64,000 bases of DNA, taken from positions 5,060,800-5,124,799 of the forward strand of contig NC_049993.1 of the NCBI RefSeq assembly GCF_000003815.2, read 5' to 3'. Source of the DNA: Branchiostoma floridae (Eukaryota > Chordata > Leptocardii > Amphioxiformes > Branchiostomatidae). Of this stretch, positions 35,909 through 50,652 are shown piece after piece (within the stretch, counting starts at the first letter, position 1; each line of letters opens with the position of its first letter). The notes below the pieces were generated by a model. It ran no database searches, was not told the DNA's origin, and was given only the letters and a program-made list of their open reading frames with translations. The translations under genes were made by a program, and so were the position numbers.

Positions 35909-38900
35909 GTAAAGTGTCTATTGTTTTCTTCTATTGTGTTTCAAGGTGTTGCAAGCTATTGTTCTATTGTGTTACACTTTGCATTGATATGTTTAGCACC
36001 TTTTGGCTCCTAGTACATGGAGAAGGACACTGTTAAACAATAATGGGACTAGTTAGCCCCACAGGTGGTCATTTTGTTCAATTGCTCTCTTTATGTTTAT
36101 GAAATCACCAGTACCAGTACATTGTAAATGCTTGGGTTCTAAAAGTAGGAGTTCTTTGGGATTCTTTGTGGCCGTCCCTTTTTTCTTGCCAACAAAAGTG
36201 TTTGCAAAACCACATTATCACTGATTTCCTGCCTTCTTGTCCACATATATCACTTGCGGTATCCAGGGATACTTGTTGGGCCACAGAAAGTTTCAGACAG
36301 TAGTTTTTGTCATGCCAACTGGCAGTAGTTTTCGTTCTGCTTGAGTGGGCGTGAGATGACACTCGCTGTCCTTGTGCAATCATCACATATTTCCTGTGTT
36401 TTGTGTCCCCTTTTTTATAGTCATTGCTGTTACTTCCTGACTGCATAATGTAGTCTTCCTGAACAAAACGACAGTTTCCGTATCTTGTTATCATATACAC
36501 CAATTATTTCATTCCTTTAATTTTAGCTCTTACAACTAAAAATAACTCCTTCTTCAAATGAAACTTAAAGTTGGTGGTTTGTTCTCATATGTTCCATATT
36601 TAGAATTCTCCATTCCTTCTGTCTTTGGCCTCTCAAAGGTTTGTTTGGAATAAGTAGCAGCTCTATGTATGGAAGGTTGTTGCCGTTTTTCTTTCCTGCT
36701 CTTGACCTTGCTCCCTGACTCCCTGTGGACGCTGGCATATTTTTGTTCAGAATGACCCATAACATGTAAAAGCAGTATTTAGCAGCACAGTGTTTGGACA
36801 AGAGGGAAACCCTACCCCTTCCCAAGGGATGCTGGGAGTGTACAGGTTGCCTTTTCAGGTTTAGGGAAACTTTTCAACACCTTGTCTACCCTTGGGGACA
36901 GCTCCTGCGCACTGTACAAAAGCTCTTACACTCTAACACAGGTTTAAGTGTCAGGATCGAGTCCTCGTCGCTATATATAAAGGCACTGCTCTGAATCTTT
37001 TGCATAATTTGTGGGCCGCAGCTATAGATCTATCGTGTCTATATGCAGCTCTTACCAGAAAAGTAGCTGCAGCTGGTGTCATCTGACCCAGATTCCCTTT
37101 TGTATAGTGCAAAGAACCAAATTTGTGAGGAAAGCTGTTTTGAAAAAGAAATTTACCTCCCAAGTCGTATGAGAGGTTAAAGAAGACAAAATCTAATGGA
37201 CATTTAAAGAAATTTGTTGGTATATTGATACATGTACTATGAGATTGAAGGATGTCAATTGCTATTATCCATAATTAGGCATAACTCCCCCTTGTCAGAT
37301 TATACTGGTATTGTATCATCTGTATGTTTATTGAAAGGGAACAAGACATGAAAAAAAAGGAAGAAAGGCCCACCAACGTGATCCAGGTTCTGATTGATGA
37401 ATACATGCTGGAGGCAACCTTTTTGCTGTTGGTGTAATTTCATTTTCGTGATTGCCCCTGTGCTCAGGAGGGGCGGACCACTCTGATTAACTGCTGTCCT
37501 ACCTAATGAACACTGTATTACCCCTCTCACATGCCAGCTGGTGCCTGCTTCACCTCTCCAAACCTGTGTTTTGTCCTACAAAACATCTCCTGGAGGAAAA
37601 GGTGGCTTGGTTCAGCTAAGCCGAGCTATATACGGGTAGCTTTCTCGATCCCTGGGCTCTTAAAATGGGCATCAAAACAAGCCACTATAACAGCTTGGAA
37701 CCCACTTTGGGTTAATGGCATCCCAGGACTTCATTTGCTATCCCTGATTGCGTAGTCTTGTTGCTTAGAAACCAGAAATGTTGGAGAAGCACGATGCCAA
37801 AAGGGGAAGATACTTGTCGGCATGTCAGTAGGAATATCGGTTATATAAAGTATCAATTATATCAATTACACGGGTCACTGTATGGTCAGGTTGTGAGTTG
37901 GTGCTGTATGCGGGTGATTGACGCCTGTCATTTGTTGCTTGTGAATTTTAATGGCTATGGGGAGTGATTGGGGCAATGAATACAGCTTATGGAGATGAAA
38001 CCAACAGTTGTTGATGAGCAATCCATTCATCGTTTTCTCATGCAAACAGTTTCCCTCGTTCTCGAGTAATGCAGAAACCGGTAATCCGCTGTATAATCCG
38101 CCCTACATAATTCACCAGGAGTCTATTCTTTATTCATTCTGTATAATCGGCAGTGTTTTGGTTCCCACACTGCGGGATGCATTCCTCCTTTCCCAACTAA
38201 TTTGCGATATTTTGGGTTCCTTAATGAGATTTGTAACAGGAATAGTTCCCAATGCGTAGCCGTACCATTCCAGACCACAGTATCTGCCTGTTATCACCAG
38301 ACGTGATATCACTCTGTTGTCATACCAGACATTTTGTGCCATTTGCTCGTCTAATTCCTGTTTCCAAGTTCCAAAAGCTGCCGTTGGTCCAGACAGCCAG
38401 GCACCAACGGGAAGTTTGGTAGGAAATTCCTCAACCGGCATGGACGCGTGGCCTGCTGGGGAATCCAAGCTGGTTTTAAACCTCAAAAATGCCCTTTGTT
38501 GAGACAATACACATACTTTGGGGCCCTGTAAACGGAAAGTTAGGTGTGTGTATGCGTAGGGCTAAGGTCTGGAGTATCCATAGGAAAGTCTAGCGGCAAA
38601 TTAGTTTTCGCCCACTCTTTTTTTTCCGGGAACAAAGACGATTCCATTCTTCACCAGCGCTGAAACTTCTCTAGGACAACTCCGGATACACTGCCCTCCC
38701 ACTCGAGACTTCCACAAAGGAAAGAAAAATTCTATTCCCGCTGTTTCTGCCAAGACAAGGGAAACAGAGCTGTCTCCTCCACCTACACCTTCAGAATGCT
38801 TTCACGTTGCCTCATTTACCATCATTTCCTCGGCAACGCGCTGATTTAGACGGTCTATCACATCCACTTTACGGTTTTTCCAATCCGGTGCAAGAGGCTA

Positions 38901-39891
38901 TGTTGTTGGGGATAGAGTTTCACAGCCATTAGGTTGAGTGTTTGCCCGCTGTATTAGGGAAACCCCAATCCTGGTACTCCAACTGAAATGCTTCAGGACC
39001 CTCATCATAAATTTCCGCCCAATTTGCCCAGCCTCAAAGGGCAATTTTGTTCCGTGTCAGGAAACCTAATTTAGTAGATGCAGGAGTAAAGTGCACTTTG
39101 GGAGATTCAACCTCTGTGGAACAAAGTCCTGGGGACATTAGAAGGCATGATTGGGTTGGGGAGATAGCAAGGCAATTCGGGTATATGTGTATGCATGCTA
39201 TCATTGCAGGCTGTTCAGCTGTTTGTATTAGTGACATGTTTTTCTTATGATTAGCGCTCGACAGAAACTTTTGTGATGAAACCCAGTCCCAAGTTCAAGG
39301 AAGCCTTCAGGCACCAATTTGCATACGTTAGGTCAGAGGAAAGAATGAAACAAACCAAAGTAGAATATTAGAAACAAAAATTATGCAGCCACCCTCTCTG
39401 TATTTTGAATTTTGCAGTCTGTAGTAACCTTAACTGACTCTGTCGTCTTAAGGCTTATACATGCCAGGGTATCAGCTGTGTTCTCTCAGGTCACTTAAGG
39501 TTTTATTGGATCTTAAGTCTGAGAAGAGGAATTTTCTTCCCTTAAGAGGTTGATTCCTGTTTGCCATCATAATGGATGGAATTAGACAGTTGCGATAGGT
39601 GGTAGGAATAAATGCTGTGACACAGTTGCTTTGGAATGTACCGTAGTACACCCCAAGAAGATAGTTAATGAATAAAAAAGCTTGATTTGATGTGTTGTAG
39701 AAATTGCTGTGTGCCATGGGAGCTTATCTCCAAGAAGATGTTGGGATTGAAAATCAAAATGTTTTCTGGCAGGCCAACCTTCTCTGAAAGTTGGCATAGT
39801 GGCTGTCATATCAGAGAAGCACAGCCAGTCAGAGAACATTAGGATCTTCCACCCTTACATCTGCTTGGAGCATCTTTGATAAAGGTGGTAC

Positions 39892-40120
39892 AGTATCTCA
39901 CTGCACTTGGGGCACCGGTGCAGCACTATTGGGTTCGTTCACTGAGGCTAATTTTTTATGATTTAGACATTGCATAATACTGTACGTAACAGTCTGACTT
40001 GGAAGACAACAAAATACACAAAACGTAAGAAAATTTGTTCTTTATCTCTGAAATTTGTTGAGAAATCTTAAGAACCCCGCAGGGTCGCACCGGTGCCCTA
40101 AAAAAGTGCAGTGAGATACT
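39892..40120. mobile_element. 229-bp palindromic MITE
   Basis: AGTATCTCACTGCACTT at 39892-39908 is exactly reverse-complemented at the right end (40104-40120), and GCACCGGTGC occurs inside both ends, giving inverted arms of about 30 bp. The middle is AT-rich and non-coding. No certain target duplication was found, so the class is open. Confidence 0.8.
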
Positions 40121-43100
40121 ACTAGTACCTTGGGAATGCATCAGTCAGGAATGCAGGGAAGATGCGACCCTGCTGTAAACTGTAAATGTTAGGCTGGGCT
40201 GCATTAGTTGGGATCAAGGTGACTTCACGGTGGAGGAAATGTCAGTTCATGGGGCAGGGTAAGGTCTCGGCATGGACCAAATCTGGTTCTTGTTTCACTG
40301 ACGCACTTCAACTCCAGTGGAATGGAGTTTGTCCTCTGGGTTCGTGCACAATTCAAGGTCATCCCAAAGGGTGAAACATTCTTATGTTTGACAGTTTTGC
40401 AATCTGAAAATTGAAGCAAACAAAGGTGATTATACCTTGGTAATGTTTTTATGTCAATATTTGAAATCAAATGAAAAGTGATTGATTAAATGGGACAAAA
40501 GGGACTTGGAGATTTAAATTTGTCCAAGCAACCTGTAGTGAACTATGTGGCCAAGCACAGAGGTACTCTACAAGCATACATTGTAGCTGGATCCCACTAT
40601 TGGTAAAAAGACAGTATTGATGTAAGGGCTTTGAAAAGGGAAGCATTCAGTTGGATGGGGTATTGAACTGATTATTTCCTCATATCTACTAAGGTTACAG
40701 GGACAATTTTTGAATGAGTTTGACATGGTTTTATTCCAAACAGGCTCATGAAACCCTATACCCCTGTGGTTGTCAGGTTTTATTTTGAGACTCAGCTGAA
40801 ATTACCCTCTTTATGTAACCTCTGACCCTAAACAGGACCCTGGGGGTTTGTACCCAAAAAGGACTCTTCGTATAGACTCCAAATTGAAAATGTTTTTGTC
40901 TTACCAAAGAGTGAATTGGACATTGCTGCAAAATCTTGCTCAAAGTCTAAAATTGAAGCAGATTCCAGAAATTCTATTTAGAGCTTGGTTACATCTATGA
41001 AGAGTATGCCATTTGTCTTTTATATTATAGGTTTTAAAATGATAATTCGTTCTTTTTTAGTTGGGGATGTAGCAAGACTTCAATATGGCTTAATGACTTC
41101 ACTTACAGCAATATCAGTTTCACTTTGAAATTTGAATACTTATATGTATGCCTATGATATGTATATGATAGCCCAACCGAAAACTCTTTTAATTCCAAAC
41201 TTTCTGGAACAACATTGCGTGCAAGAGCATGCCCTACTTTGTCACACTGTCCTTAATTCACTCAAAAATGGCAGACGGCCGTGTCTGAGGTTATTTGGCC
41301 CTTCTGTCGGAAATTACCCAGAATTAGCGCAGATTGTGTTGACTTGTTTAGAAAGGCCTGCTTGCCAAACAGTGCCTGGGCACACACCAGTTTGTCTTTA
41401 ATCCCTTTTCACCATTCACGCAAGGATCATGCTTGCGAAAAGGTCGTCAGCTATCCAATATGAATTACGAGTTCGAAAAGTTACGGATCTACCCAAGAAA
41501 CTGAAAGCAGGAACACAATAAGTTGAGCTTAATCTAGCTTATACTAATCACTTGTACATAGATGATTGCTCCATTTTTCACAAGGTTATTTGTTCACCTT
41601 GCATGAAATGAGGACAAGAAAGGATAAGTGAAGAATTATGGGATTAGGTGACCCTTGACCCATGAAGCAGTACTCAGTACTGCAGATTGTCCGAGTATTG
41701 TCGATTTAACATCTTACAAGCTTCTTGAAGTGATGCTCTTGGTATAGAAGTAAAAGCATTTTAATTCAGATATTTAAAAATGCTGATGATATGGAATGAC
41801 AATCTTATTTTCCCTTCCATCAGTTTTTCCCACACAACAACATTTGGACTCAGGAGTTTTCAATTACTACTAGTATTGTGTTGAATCAAGAGTTTGTCTG
41901 AGGACTTGGCAAAGCAGAGAGAGGGAAACATGGAACTCATTTAGCCTAAGGACCTCAATGAGAAATGTCATGACGAATGAAGATGTCTGAGAGATTGGTC
42001 CAAAACAAAAGTTAGTGATCAAACAAACTAATGATCTTATTGATGCAGAAACCAACTTTCAAAGATTGACAAATTGTATCTATCCAGTTTTTGAAAACCT
42101 TTGTTCACAAATTCATCATTTTTCTGAGTGTTCAGCTTGAGTTCTTGCACCCTTTATGTTCCACTCAATTTTAAACTGGATCTTGCATTACCTCCACTGT
42201 CATAATTGCAGAGCTTGATCTCTTACTTGGACTCAAGAGGATCTGGTAGACATGATGTTGAGACATAGTCCATTAGTAATCAACGTCTGTCAACGCTTGA
42301 CCACTGTTGATCCGTCAGCTGACCTCTGACCCCTGCAGACTGGCCATATTTGCCATCAGTAGCCTGATGTCTGACTCTCACATCCCAAACCCAACATAAA
42401 CTGTGAGATAAACAAGGCTTTATCTTTCATCAGGAGTTTGCTTAGTGGATAAGAACTTTGTCAGCAACAATTTTGTATCTCACTTTAGGATCCTGTCATG
42501 ATGAGATTTCTAAACTATATCATGTATAGAAATGAACTTTTAGCTCCCATGTGGCCAAAATGCTTGTTATGGAGCAGAGTCTCAAGTGTGTATTGCTTGT
42601 ACAAATTTTCAGATGTCAATTTCAAGGGCCTCTTTGATTTCAGGGGTGACATGGCGTACAATTCTTTATGGCTCCTGCACCGTGTCACTTGTCACGAGCA
42701 CCAACAGAATTTACCCACTTCTTAATCATACAGTTTACAAGTTTGTCTAGTGCTGTCAATATTTTGTTTTGTTGCATCAGACCTGGGTGTGGATTGTGTG
42801 GAGAGCATACCTTTGCACGAAAGTGCCCGCTAACGTGTGGTAACCTGGGATTCTAAAAGATCGGACCTGCGATAGGCAGTCTCTCGTATAGTTACAACAA
42901 TGCAAAGAATGTTATCTTCGATTCCTGATTGTTTGGTGTGCAAACTTAACCCAACTTGAACCAGCAGATAGAGGGAGTGTATGTTTGGGGGGTTCGGGTT
43001 GCGCGGGAAAGGGTACAAAGCCATTGTAGAGAAACTCAATTATCGTGTTAGTAAATTAACTCTATGGATCCAGTTGATTTGCTTACAAGTTTCTTTCCGG

Positions 43101-43954
43101 TGTCGTTGAGAGATAAGAAAGGCACTTTCTCAAATGGTAGCGGAGAGGCAGGTTATACTTGATGTGTGTAGTAGGTGCTTTACCCAAACAACCAAAGCAC
43201 AGTCAATATTTGTCAGTCTAAACTTCAGTTCAAGATAGAACATTAAATCTAGCCTACGAATACAGCCTTGGTACAGTAAAACAAGTCATCCAGTCTTTGT
43301 GATAACTGTTAACACTGCTTTCTTGGCAGGTTGAAATAACGTATTTGTAATTGTTCCATTATCCATGTGACCATGTTTGAATTGTTCTTTCTAGTATAAA
43401 ACTCGTTACATGCACCGAGCATAACCAAAATATGTTTCGATATCAGATTTTACCCAAATTACTCAAATGGCCAGTGACTGTAAAAGAAAATGTATCCCTA
43501 TTCAAACTTTTAAAGAAGTGATACTCTTGCCTTTATGCTAAACAAAAAGCATTGCTTTTCAAGTTCAAGGCTTGGGGGACATGCAACTGTACGCTTTATT
43601 GTGGTGGTGTGCTTCCGTCTTTGTCTCAGGTTACCACTCAGTGACCACATCTCTTTCACAGTCACGACTCCGCAACTGCGATTCTTTTGAAACCTGCGTA
43701 CATACCCCAAGATCTTGGTTGACATCGGAATGCCCTTGTGCATTGATTAAAGAGCACTATGCCCTAATCCGACCGCTTCTATAAGCTGAGGGTAGAAAAT
43801 GTAGTCTTGGCAAAGCCTAGTAACTTTTGTGGTTGGACTTATGGCTGTTATAGCAACTTGCCAAGTTTGCCACATGTTACAAGTTCTGGTTCAAACTTAT
43901 GCCAATGTAGTGAATATACTACAGCCTTCTCTACAGTGTAGCCAAGTTTGTAAT

Positions 43955-43987
43955 TTGTGTGTGTGTGTGTACACATGTGTGTGTGTC
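43955..43987 (+). repeat. (GT)n microsatellite, interrupted
   Basis: GTGTGTGTGTGT ACACAT GTGTGTGTGT. Ordinary simple repeat in the intron. Confidence 0.9.
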
Positions 43988-45999
43988 GTGGATCCCCATT
44001 CTTGCATTGTTCTTGTAAATCTTGGCTAATGTTAGAACAGGCGCAGGTTATTACATATGACTTATTGGCCCACTTATTCATGTTTGCATTGTCCTTCGGA
44101 ACACTTGCATACCTGTCCATGAAAAAGATGGACGGCCTCCAATTCGGTTATCCTGTTATCAGTGGAAACGTGTCACTTTGTAGTGTTGGAACACTCATAC
44201 CTGGTGACAGGTATTTTGTCCAGGTGTGTGAATTACTGACAGACTGGACACCTACTTCCTACAGGTGTTAATAGTAAAGAATGCTCCTTTTTACAAAGCT
44301 GAAGGGTTACATGAATAATTTCCACAGATGTCTCACACCTATCCCTGATAGCTAACCACAGGAGGTGAACACAATGTCCATTGAGATAATAGCCTTGTGT
44401 TTACCTGGCCAACAGGTGTATAGAACTAGACAGGTGAGCCCATAGAACAAAGGTTGATTAGCATGCGGGGGATTCAGGTGATTGTTGTCTGGCCACAAAC
44501 ACGAGTGTCCGATAAGTGTCACAACTCTAGGTGTTAAATCTGTTAGTGTTCACCTTGTGCCTACTTGGTACAAAAGTTGTCTGCGTGACTTTCTGCACGT
44601 ATATACATTATGTATGTACAGGTGTTAATCTTAATGTATGGATGCCAATGGCCGTATTCAGGAAGTGTGTGCAATATGAGCGACCACACCCCCAGTCCAT
44701 TTATACTTCTCCCCTGTAATGTAATCATCAGGTGTTGTTATCTTACCTGTCATCAAGTCATGTTGTTGTATATTACTAGTTGTAAGTCGGCAATTGTATG
44801 AAAGTCAATTTTGCCAGTCAGAATTGCTTTGAAACTCTCGAAATTGTGATTAGATTATTCTATACTTCTCTCCATTCTAGTTGAAAATAACAACAACAGC
44901 AAAAAATAGAAGCTAACATACATGTCTCATTACGTGACTCTTTAGCAATTTTCCAAATAAAACTTCACTGAGATTGTTTGAATTTTTTGAATGAGGAACT
45001 TCTGTTTCAAAAGAGATTGATATTTACTCATACAACATACCTGAAATTTAAAAGCATGTATGATCCATATCAAGAACAAGTATCAGAAATTGAGATCCCT
45101 CTGGTGCCTCATATTTTTGAATTTCAAATGTTTTGCTCCAAGTCCGTTGTTGATAAAGGTGAAACATGTCAGAGAGATGTCAGTGTGTATTCACTCCTAA
45201 ATCCATGTAACACATTACACCACAGTGATTTAGTGAGAAGACCTGCTAAGCTTCACGCCTTATTCATAGTATTTCCCCCTCAAGGCCCCATTTATACCAG
45301 GCAAATCTCACACAATCCAAAACCTGACCAACAAGATTGTTCAGGCCTAATTACAGGATGGAGTGGCACTTTCTAACAGAGTAATTACGGAGCGATTCTG
45401 CAGATCTGCCGAAAGATAAACTACAACCTTTCCTGCTATTAGAGTCACAGAATCTGTGCCCGGAATGTGAGTATATATAACAGCATTCCTTTTCCCAAGT
45501 TTACAGCTTTGTCTATGTTGTCTATATAGGTTATATGTATACGACTGACTTACCTTTGGATCCAGAAACTTATGTTGCCTGTAATCAAAAAGGGTATGGT
45601 AAAATGTGGGAGGGTTTTCATGTACATGTATGTACTACATGTCTTGAAACGGGCAAATTTGTTATCAAAAATGGTGCTTTTGCTAAAGTGTATCCAAGAA
45701 TCTGTGTGTTTGTTGTTTATGTGTTTTAGAGTCACTGGTAAACAGGGAGGGGAGGGTTGTGGATTTCGTGAGGTTTTACTTTCCCTTAGAAGAGTGTGTG
45801 GCTAATTATAGATGTTTGTCCACTCAATCAGGTTTACAGCCTTCCCTACAATCTGCAACTACAACCAACTAATTAGGAGGTACACAGACAAGAGACAGTT
45901 TGCCTTTTAGGCCCTGTTCCTTGCAAATTAGATGTTTCTGAAAGTCCTTGTGCTTTTGAGGTGTCCCCTCCATTTTCTTTTGCTGTGTGGGTGTTGACG

Positions 46000-46032
46000 T
46001 AGCCTGGGTCCCATACTAGGATGGCACCCAGG
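46000..46032. mobile_element. Short palindrome related to the TAGCC element at 1816
   Basis: TAGCCTGGGTCCCAT and ATGGCACCCAGG are inverted around CTAGG. The terminal words match the MITE at 1816-1954. No matching 9-bp flanks are visible and the right end has drifted, so this is probably a decayed or minimal copy. Confidence 0.55.
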
Positions 46033-46950
46033 TTTGTAGTTGATTGTCTTTGCAATGACTCCACAAGATTGCTTTCCTATTGCTTGTCATATTCAATTCC
46101 AATGCCAAAATCACAAATCCATAATACCTGATTGTAAGTGTTGTAAAACATTAATATGGGAGCACTGACTTAGATGCACTTCGGAAATCAAAAACTGTAC
46201 TTTAGTTTGAGGTTCTGAAGCATTTCTTAAAACACTTCCTGCTCATTAGAGTTTGTGGTATTCCCTCCATACTCACCATCATCGTAAAGTGTCAAGGTTT
46301 TTTAAGAAATGTTCCACCTATGAGGAAAACCCTGTAGGGACCTTGGAAGGTTAGAAGCTTGACCTTGGCAAGAAAAATTGGTGCCTTAAGTATTCCATTT
46401 AGCGAGTGGGCATCACAACATGGCCAATGGCAGGCCGTTCTAAGTTTTATCATGGGCCAATCGGCATTTTTCAGAACACCAGCCAAAGGCTGTATATGTG
46501 CGTGTGAGGTGTTGTAAAACATCTGGACCTAGAAAAGTCTAACCACCACGAGTTGGGAGTAAAATTGTACATCTCTTAACTGGAAGAAAATTATGTTGTT
46601 TTTCAGTTTATCTGAAAAGCTGGATTATGTATCATGTATCTTATTTAGAAAACATAGTGAAAATACCCAAAATTGCAAGTGCCCATGCATGAAAAAAAGA
46701 TGTGCATGACAAAAGAAATCCTGAAATGCCATAGAATGGGTTGGTCAAGAAGGGAATCTCTATGGTAAGATTTTCTCTCATTTTAGACACAAGCACGAAG
46801 AAAATTGACTTCTCCTTTTGCCATATGTTTTTTTTATCTATGTAAAATTTTGAGAGATTGTTATTATGAGCATTCTGTGCATGTAAGTGGTTAGGTGTGT
46901 CCCTGCTATCGGCTAGTTCACGATCCAAATAAAAGGTTATAGACTTGTCA

Positions 46951-47057
46951 AAAAATCTAAGGGGTGGAGTTTTTTTGATAGGTCAAAACCCTGCCCTTGA
47001 TAGACCTCCCACTAAGATCATGCCATCTCCCCCACCCCCAAAAAAGATTTTTTAAAC
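46951..47057. repeat. Weak inverted repeat
   Basis: AAAAAATCTAAGGGGTGG is loosely mirrored by CCACCCCCAAAAAAGATTTT about 70 bp downstream. It may be a small decayed MITE; both arms are low complexity. Confidence 0.3.
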
Positions 47058-48039
47058 AACCCAGATTAAAATTGTAGCATTTCAAAATACATGATTGTCG
47101 TTCATCCGTTTCTGGGGAAATCCATAATTTTTCTTTCCTATGTAGCAAGGAGGTTGATAAAATCTCCTTGTGTGGAGACAGCATTCGCTATGCCAAGAAG
47201 TACAATGTTATGTTTGATGGTGTAGAACTAATGTGAATAGATGGTACGGAAGGGAACACCCTTTTGTTGTAATATGCTGCGGGCTAGTTGGCTAGATTAT
47301 AACGTGGGAACATTTTGGCCTTCTCAAAATGGTTTGGGTGTTGCTGAATAACGTGTACCTGGTTAGGTGACAAATGAAACTACTGATTAAAGGTGGTGTT
47401 TGACAGATTAACGGGGCAGATATAATGGGATAATAGTCGGAATTCATGCTTGATTGGCCTAAAGACTAAAGGATTAGTGCACAAGTGTAAAAGTGTCATT
47501 GATAAGTTCACAGGTTATAGGAAGGTGGTCTATGATGACGATGGTCTACCTAGGTATAGTGGTTACTGGTTGATTATTCTTTCAAATGAGACCTAGTCTA
47601 TGAAAACAAATGTGTGTGACACATCTACAATGTACACTTTGTTGTATTGGGGACTGTCCTAGAGTTTTTTTCTCATTTTGATGAGAAATGTTCTACTCGT
47701 ATAAGCATCAGCAGTCTTTGCTATTTTGCATTCGGAATTGAGCCTTTGAATTTCAAAGCATTGACTGAGTGAGTTATGGGTCAAGGTTGGTGAGTTTGTG
47801 CGGAAAGGTCCTAAATCTGCCACAAATCTATCAACTTAGCAGTGGAAAGAATCGGTCCCCATGCAGGCCCTGTTGGGTTTTCATTACAATTTCATGGTGG
47901 CAGACTCAGTGGTAGGAAATCACCAGTCAAAGTGCCCAGGGCTGTAAACTATTTTACAGGAGGAAATGAGATTACAGCTGCGTAAAAAGCTATGAGTTGT
48001 GCGTGTGTGGAGTTATAATCGAATGTGAAAGTATGTGTT

Positions 48040-48074
48040 ATCCAATATTTTCAATATTTATTACAATATTGGAT
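48040..48074. repeat. Small hairpin
   Basis: ATCCAATATT and AATATTGGAT pair perfectly across a 15-nt AT-rich loop. No transposon-like flanks. Confidence 0.6.
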
Positions 48075-50652
48075 GTTGTAATTCCATTTAAGCTGTTCCA
48101 TAAAGTCTGTGTGATGAATTTCGCAAACGAGTAAAATTTGTGAGGTCACAATACAAGAATTCATTGGTATACATATCATGTACCCGTTGGATGATTGATA
48201 TACATGTATATTCCTTAGCTTTTGAAGTTCAATCTAAACATGAATGATTTAGAATACCACGACCTGATGTGCCCTTTAATGTAGATCAGTTAATGGTGTT
48301 TGGGAGAACCTTTTACCATAACTTAGCATTAGGGACTAGCAGAATACTGCCAGGAGAGTCTTGGGGATTATGAAATTCCACTCAGAGAATAATGCAGCAC
48401 TTTCACTCCCACTCATAGCTTTCATAGCGGCTGGCTTCACTAGTCCATAATTGTTTGTGATCAGGGAAGGGTCTTGGGATTCTGGGAGTAGTCCCGAGAC
48501 TCAGCAGAGTAAAGACAGATGCTAGCCTCTTTCCAAGTACAGGCCAGGGCCCCAAGATTTACAATGTATAAGCAGAAAATTCCGAAGCCCCCTTGAGGTT
48601 ACCAAATGGGTACCCCACAGGTATTAGAGCAGATAGCAAGGAAAGGAATGACGTCAGGCGGAAATATGACAAGTTCATGGTCAGGGTTAGTGATATCTCA
48701 TGGTTATAAAGGTCAGTTTATCAGTATAGGCATGACTACCCCATGGAGGAAATGTGGTTTGACTCATCTTTAGCAACTATATGTATGGAAATGCCTGGGT
48801 GTAGTGCTCTAGTATAGGTTTATAGCACTCACGGCCATGAGATTGAAACATAACAGGACACTTTTGTAGATATGTCAACTAGACTTGTCCTGCTAACAAT
48901 ACCCAGGAGATCCACTCTATATGTCTTCTCTATAACATTTTGTTGCGTTGCCTTTTTAGGGAAAAACTTCCGGTATGATTTTGAATGGCATTGGTCGATT
49001 GGAAAAGTTCCGTTGACCATGATCTAGGAATACCAGTATGTCGTACTTAACATTGAAATGTCGCCATTGTAATCATTAGCGAACTGTCCAAAGGAAGCAC
49101 ATCTCAAAGTGATAGATTGTTTCCAAAGTAGTTTCCTCATTGATGGAAAGGAAAGGATCAACAACTCAAATCCTTTCCCTCTCCAAAGTGGGTTAAAAAA
49201 AGAAGATACCAGGGCAGTTGTCTAAATTAAGCAATGTTTGTCCTGACAAGGTCTAGTTGAGACTAGCTTCCTGTATGCCTGTACTTGGCAGAAAGAGGAT
49301 GATGACGCATTTCCTACATACTACAACTTCCTTCAAGTGAAACCAAGCCAAACGGTACCCCCCCAGACAAATGACACACATTACTTCTGTTTAAACTCTT
49401 TTCCTGTCCTAGTTCTTTTGACTGAACACTTGAAATGTTGGGGTCAAAAAGAATCTGGAGATAGTCAGATGTCACAGATAAAGAGTGAAACAAGACCTGT
49501 AAAACATCTTTAAAGTTAAAACCCTTGAAGAAGGTCTCCAAGTGTTGATACCAAAATGCTTTTGCCTGTACATTGAATGGTGTAAATGTTTATGACATCG
49601 AGATACCTCCATGTCGTGTTGTGATGTACGTCAGGACTTGATGTATTTGTTTTGTCTCGGAAGATATGTTGTTTGGAGAGGTATGCAGGGGGATGAGTGG
49701 GCATTGTCTATACAGGGGTTGACAATGTTTAAACATAGACCATATGCCGTCTGGGTCCAGTTTGTGGAAGGGGTTTGAGAGTTGGTGCACATGTTGTCCA
49801 GACTGTCCCATGTTGGCAGCCAGTGATAAGTGTACTTCACAGATGGGCAGGCTGAAAATACACAAAGGACCAAGGAATGGAAACTGTCTGTGGTGTCAAG
49901 TTTAAGTATACCTGACCTACTTTCCATTGTGTTTGACCTAAAAGTGTCAAGGGTTATTTGGAGAAAAAAAGTAAGAGGGAATGGGATTTATAATACCGGG
50001 TACAACAGTATGAGTTAGTCCTGACCTTGACCAGCACTATAGATGTTAATGGGATAAGTCATCAACATGAAGGTCAGAATGAAATATGATGTCTCAATTG
50101 GGTCCTGCCCATTCTCCTAATGCAGAGCCATCCCACTGCCTCCACATGCATAATGTTTTACATGCAGGAATGCTCTTTGTAGGAGAATGGTCTTGCCCAG
50201 AGTTTTTTTTCGAAAGAGTAACAGCCCAAGATATACAATGTTTCTTCATACATTCCTGCAGCAGGCTGGCGTGTATAACTCTGGAAGTGACCATGAAAGT
50301 TTACCTGATGCTTGATCTGAGATGGACATGTTTGTAAACAACTTTGGCTGGCTCAACTTGTAGATAGGAACATCTGTAGGGAAGGGGAGGGGCAAGGAAT
50401 TCTCTAGAGGGGTTTGTGATAGTTCTAGTAATTAGTACAAGGCTTACTGTGTAAACTAGACTATCTTTGATATAGCTTTATGTTTCATACCTAATACAGT
50501 TGCTATACTCCTAAAGAAGATGTTTTTTGGGGGAGAAAAGGGAGGAAAGAGTCAAATTAAGGGTAGTCTGCTGGCGCATGGCCCTGGCACAAACCAATAG
50601 AGATCCTTGTTTTGTATGGCCCAAGTATTCTTAGGCCCACTTTACATTACGT

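Noticed and set aside
36105-36503. 132-codon minus-strand frame after exon 2
   Set aside because: No start context, domain or splice support; AT-rich intron sequence.
41667-41683. 17-bp palindrome GCAGTACTCAGTACTGC
   Set aside because: Isolated short palindrome with no flanking duplication; expected by chance in 64 kb.
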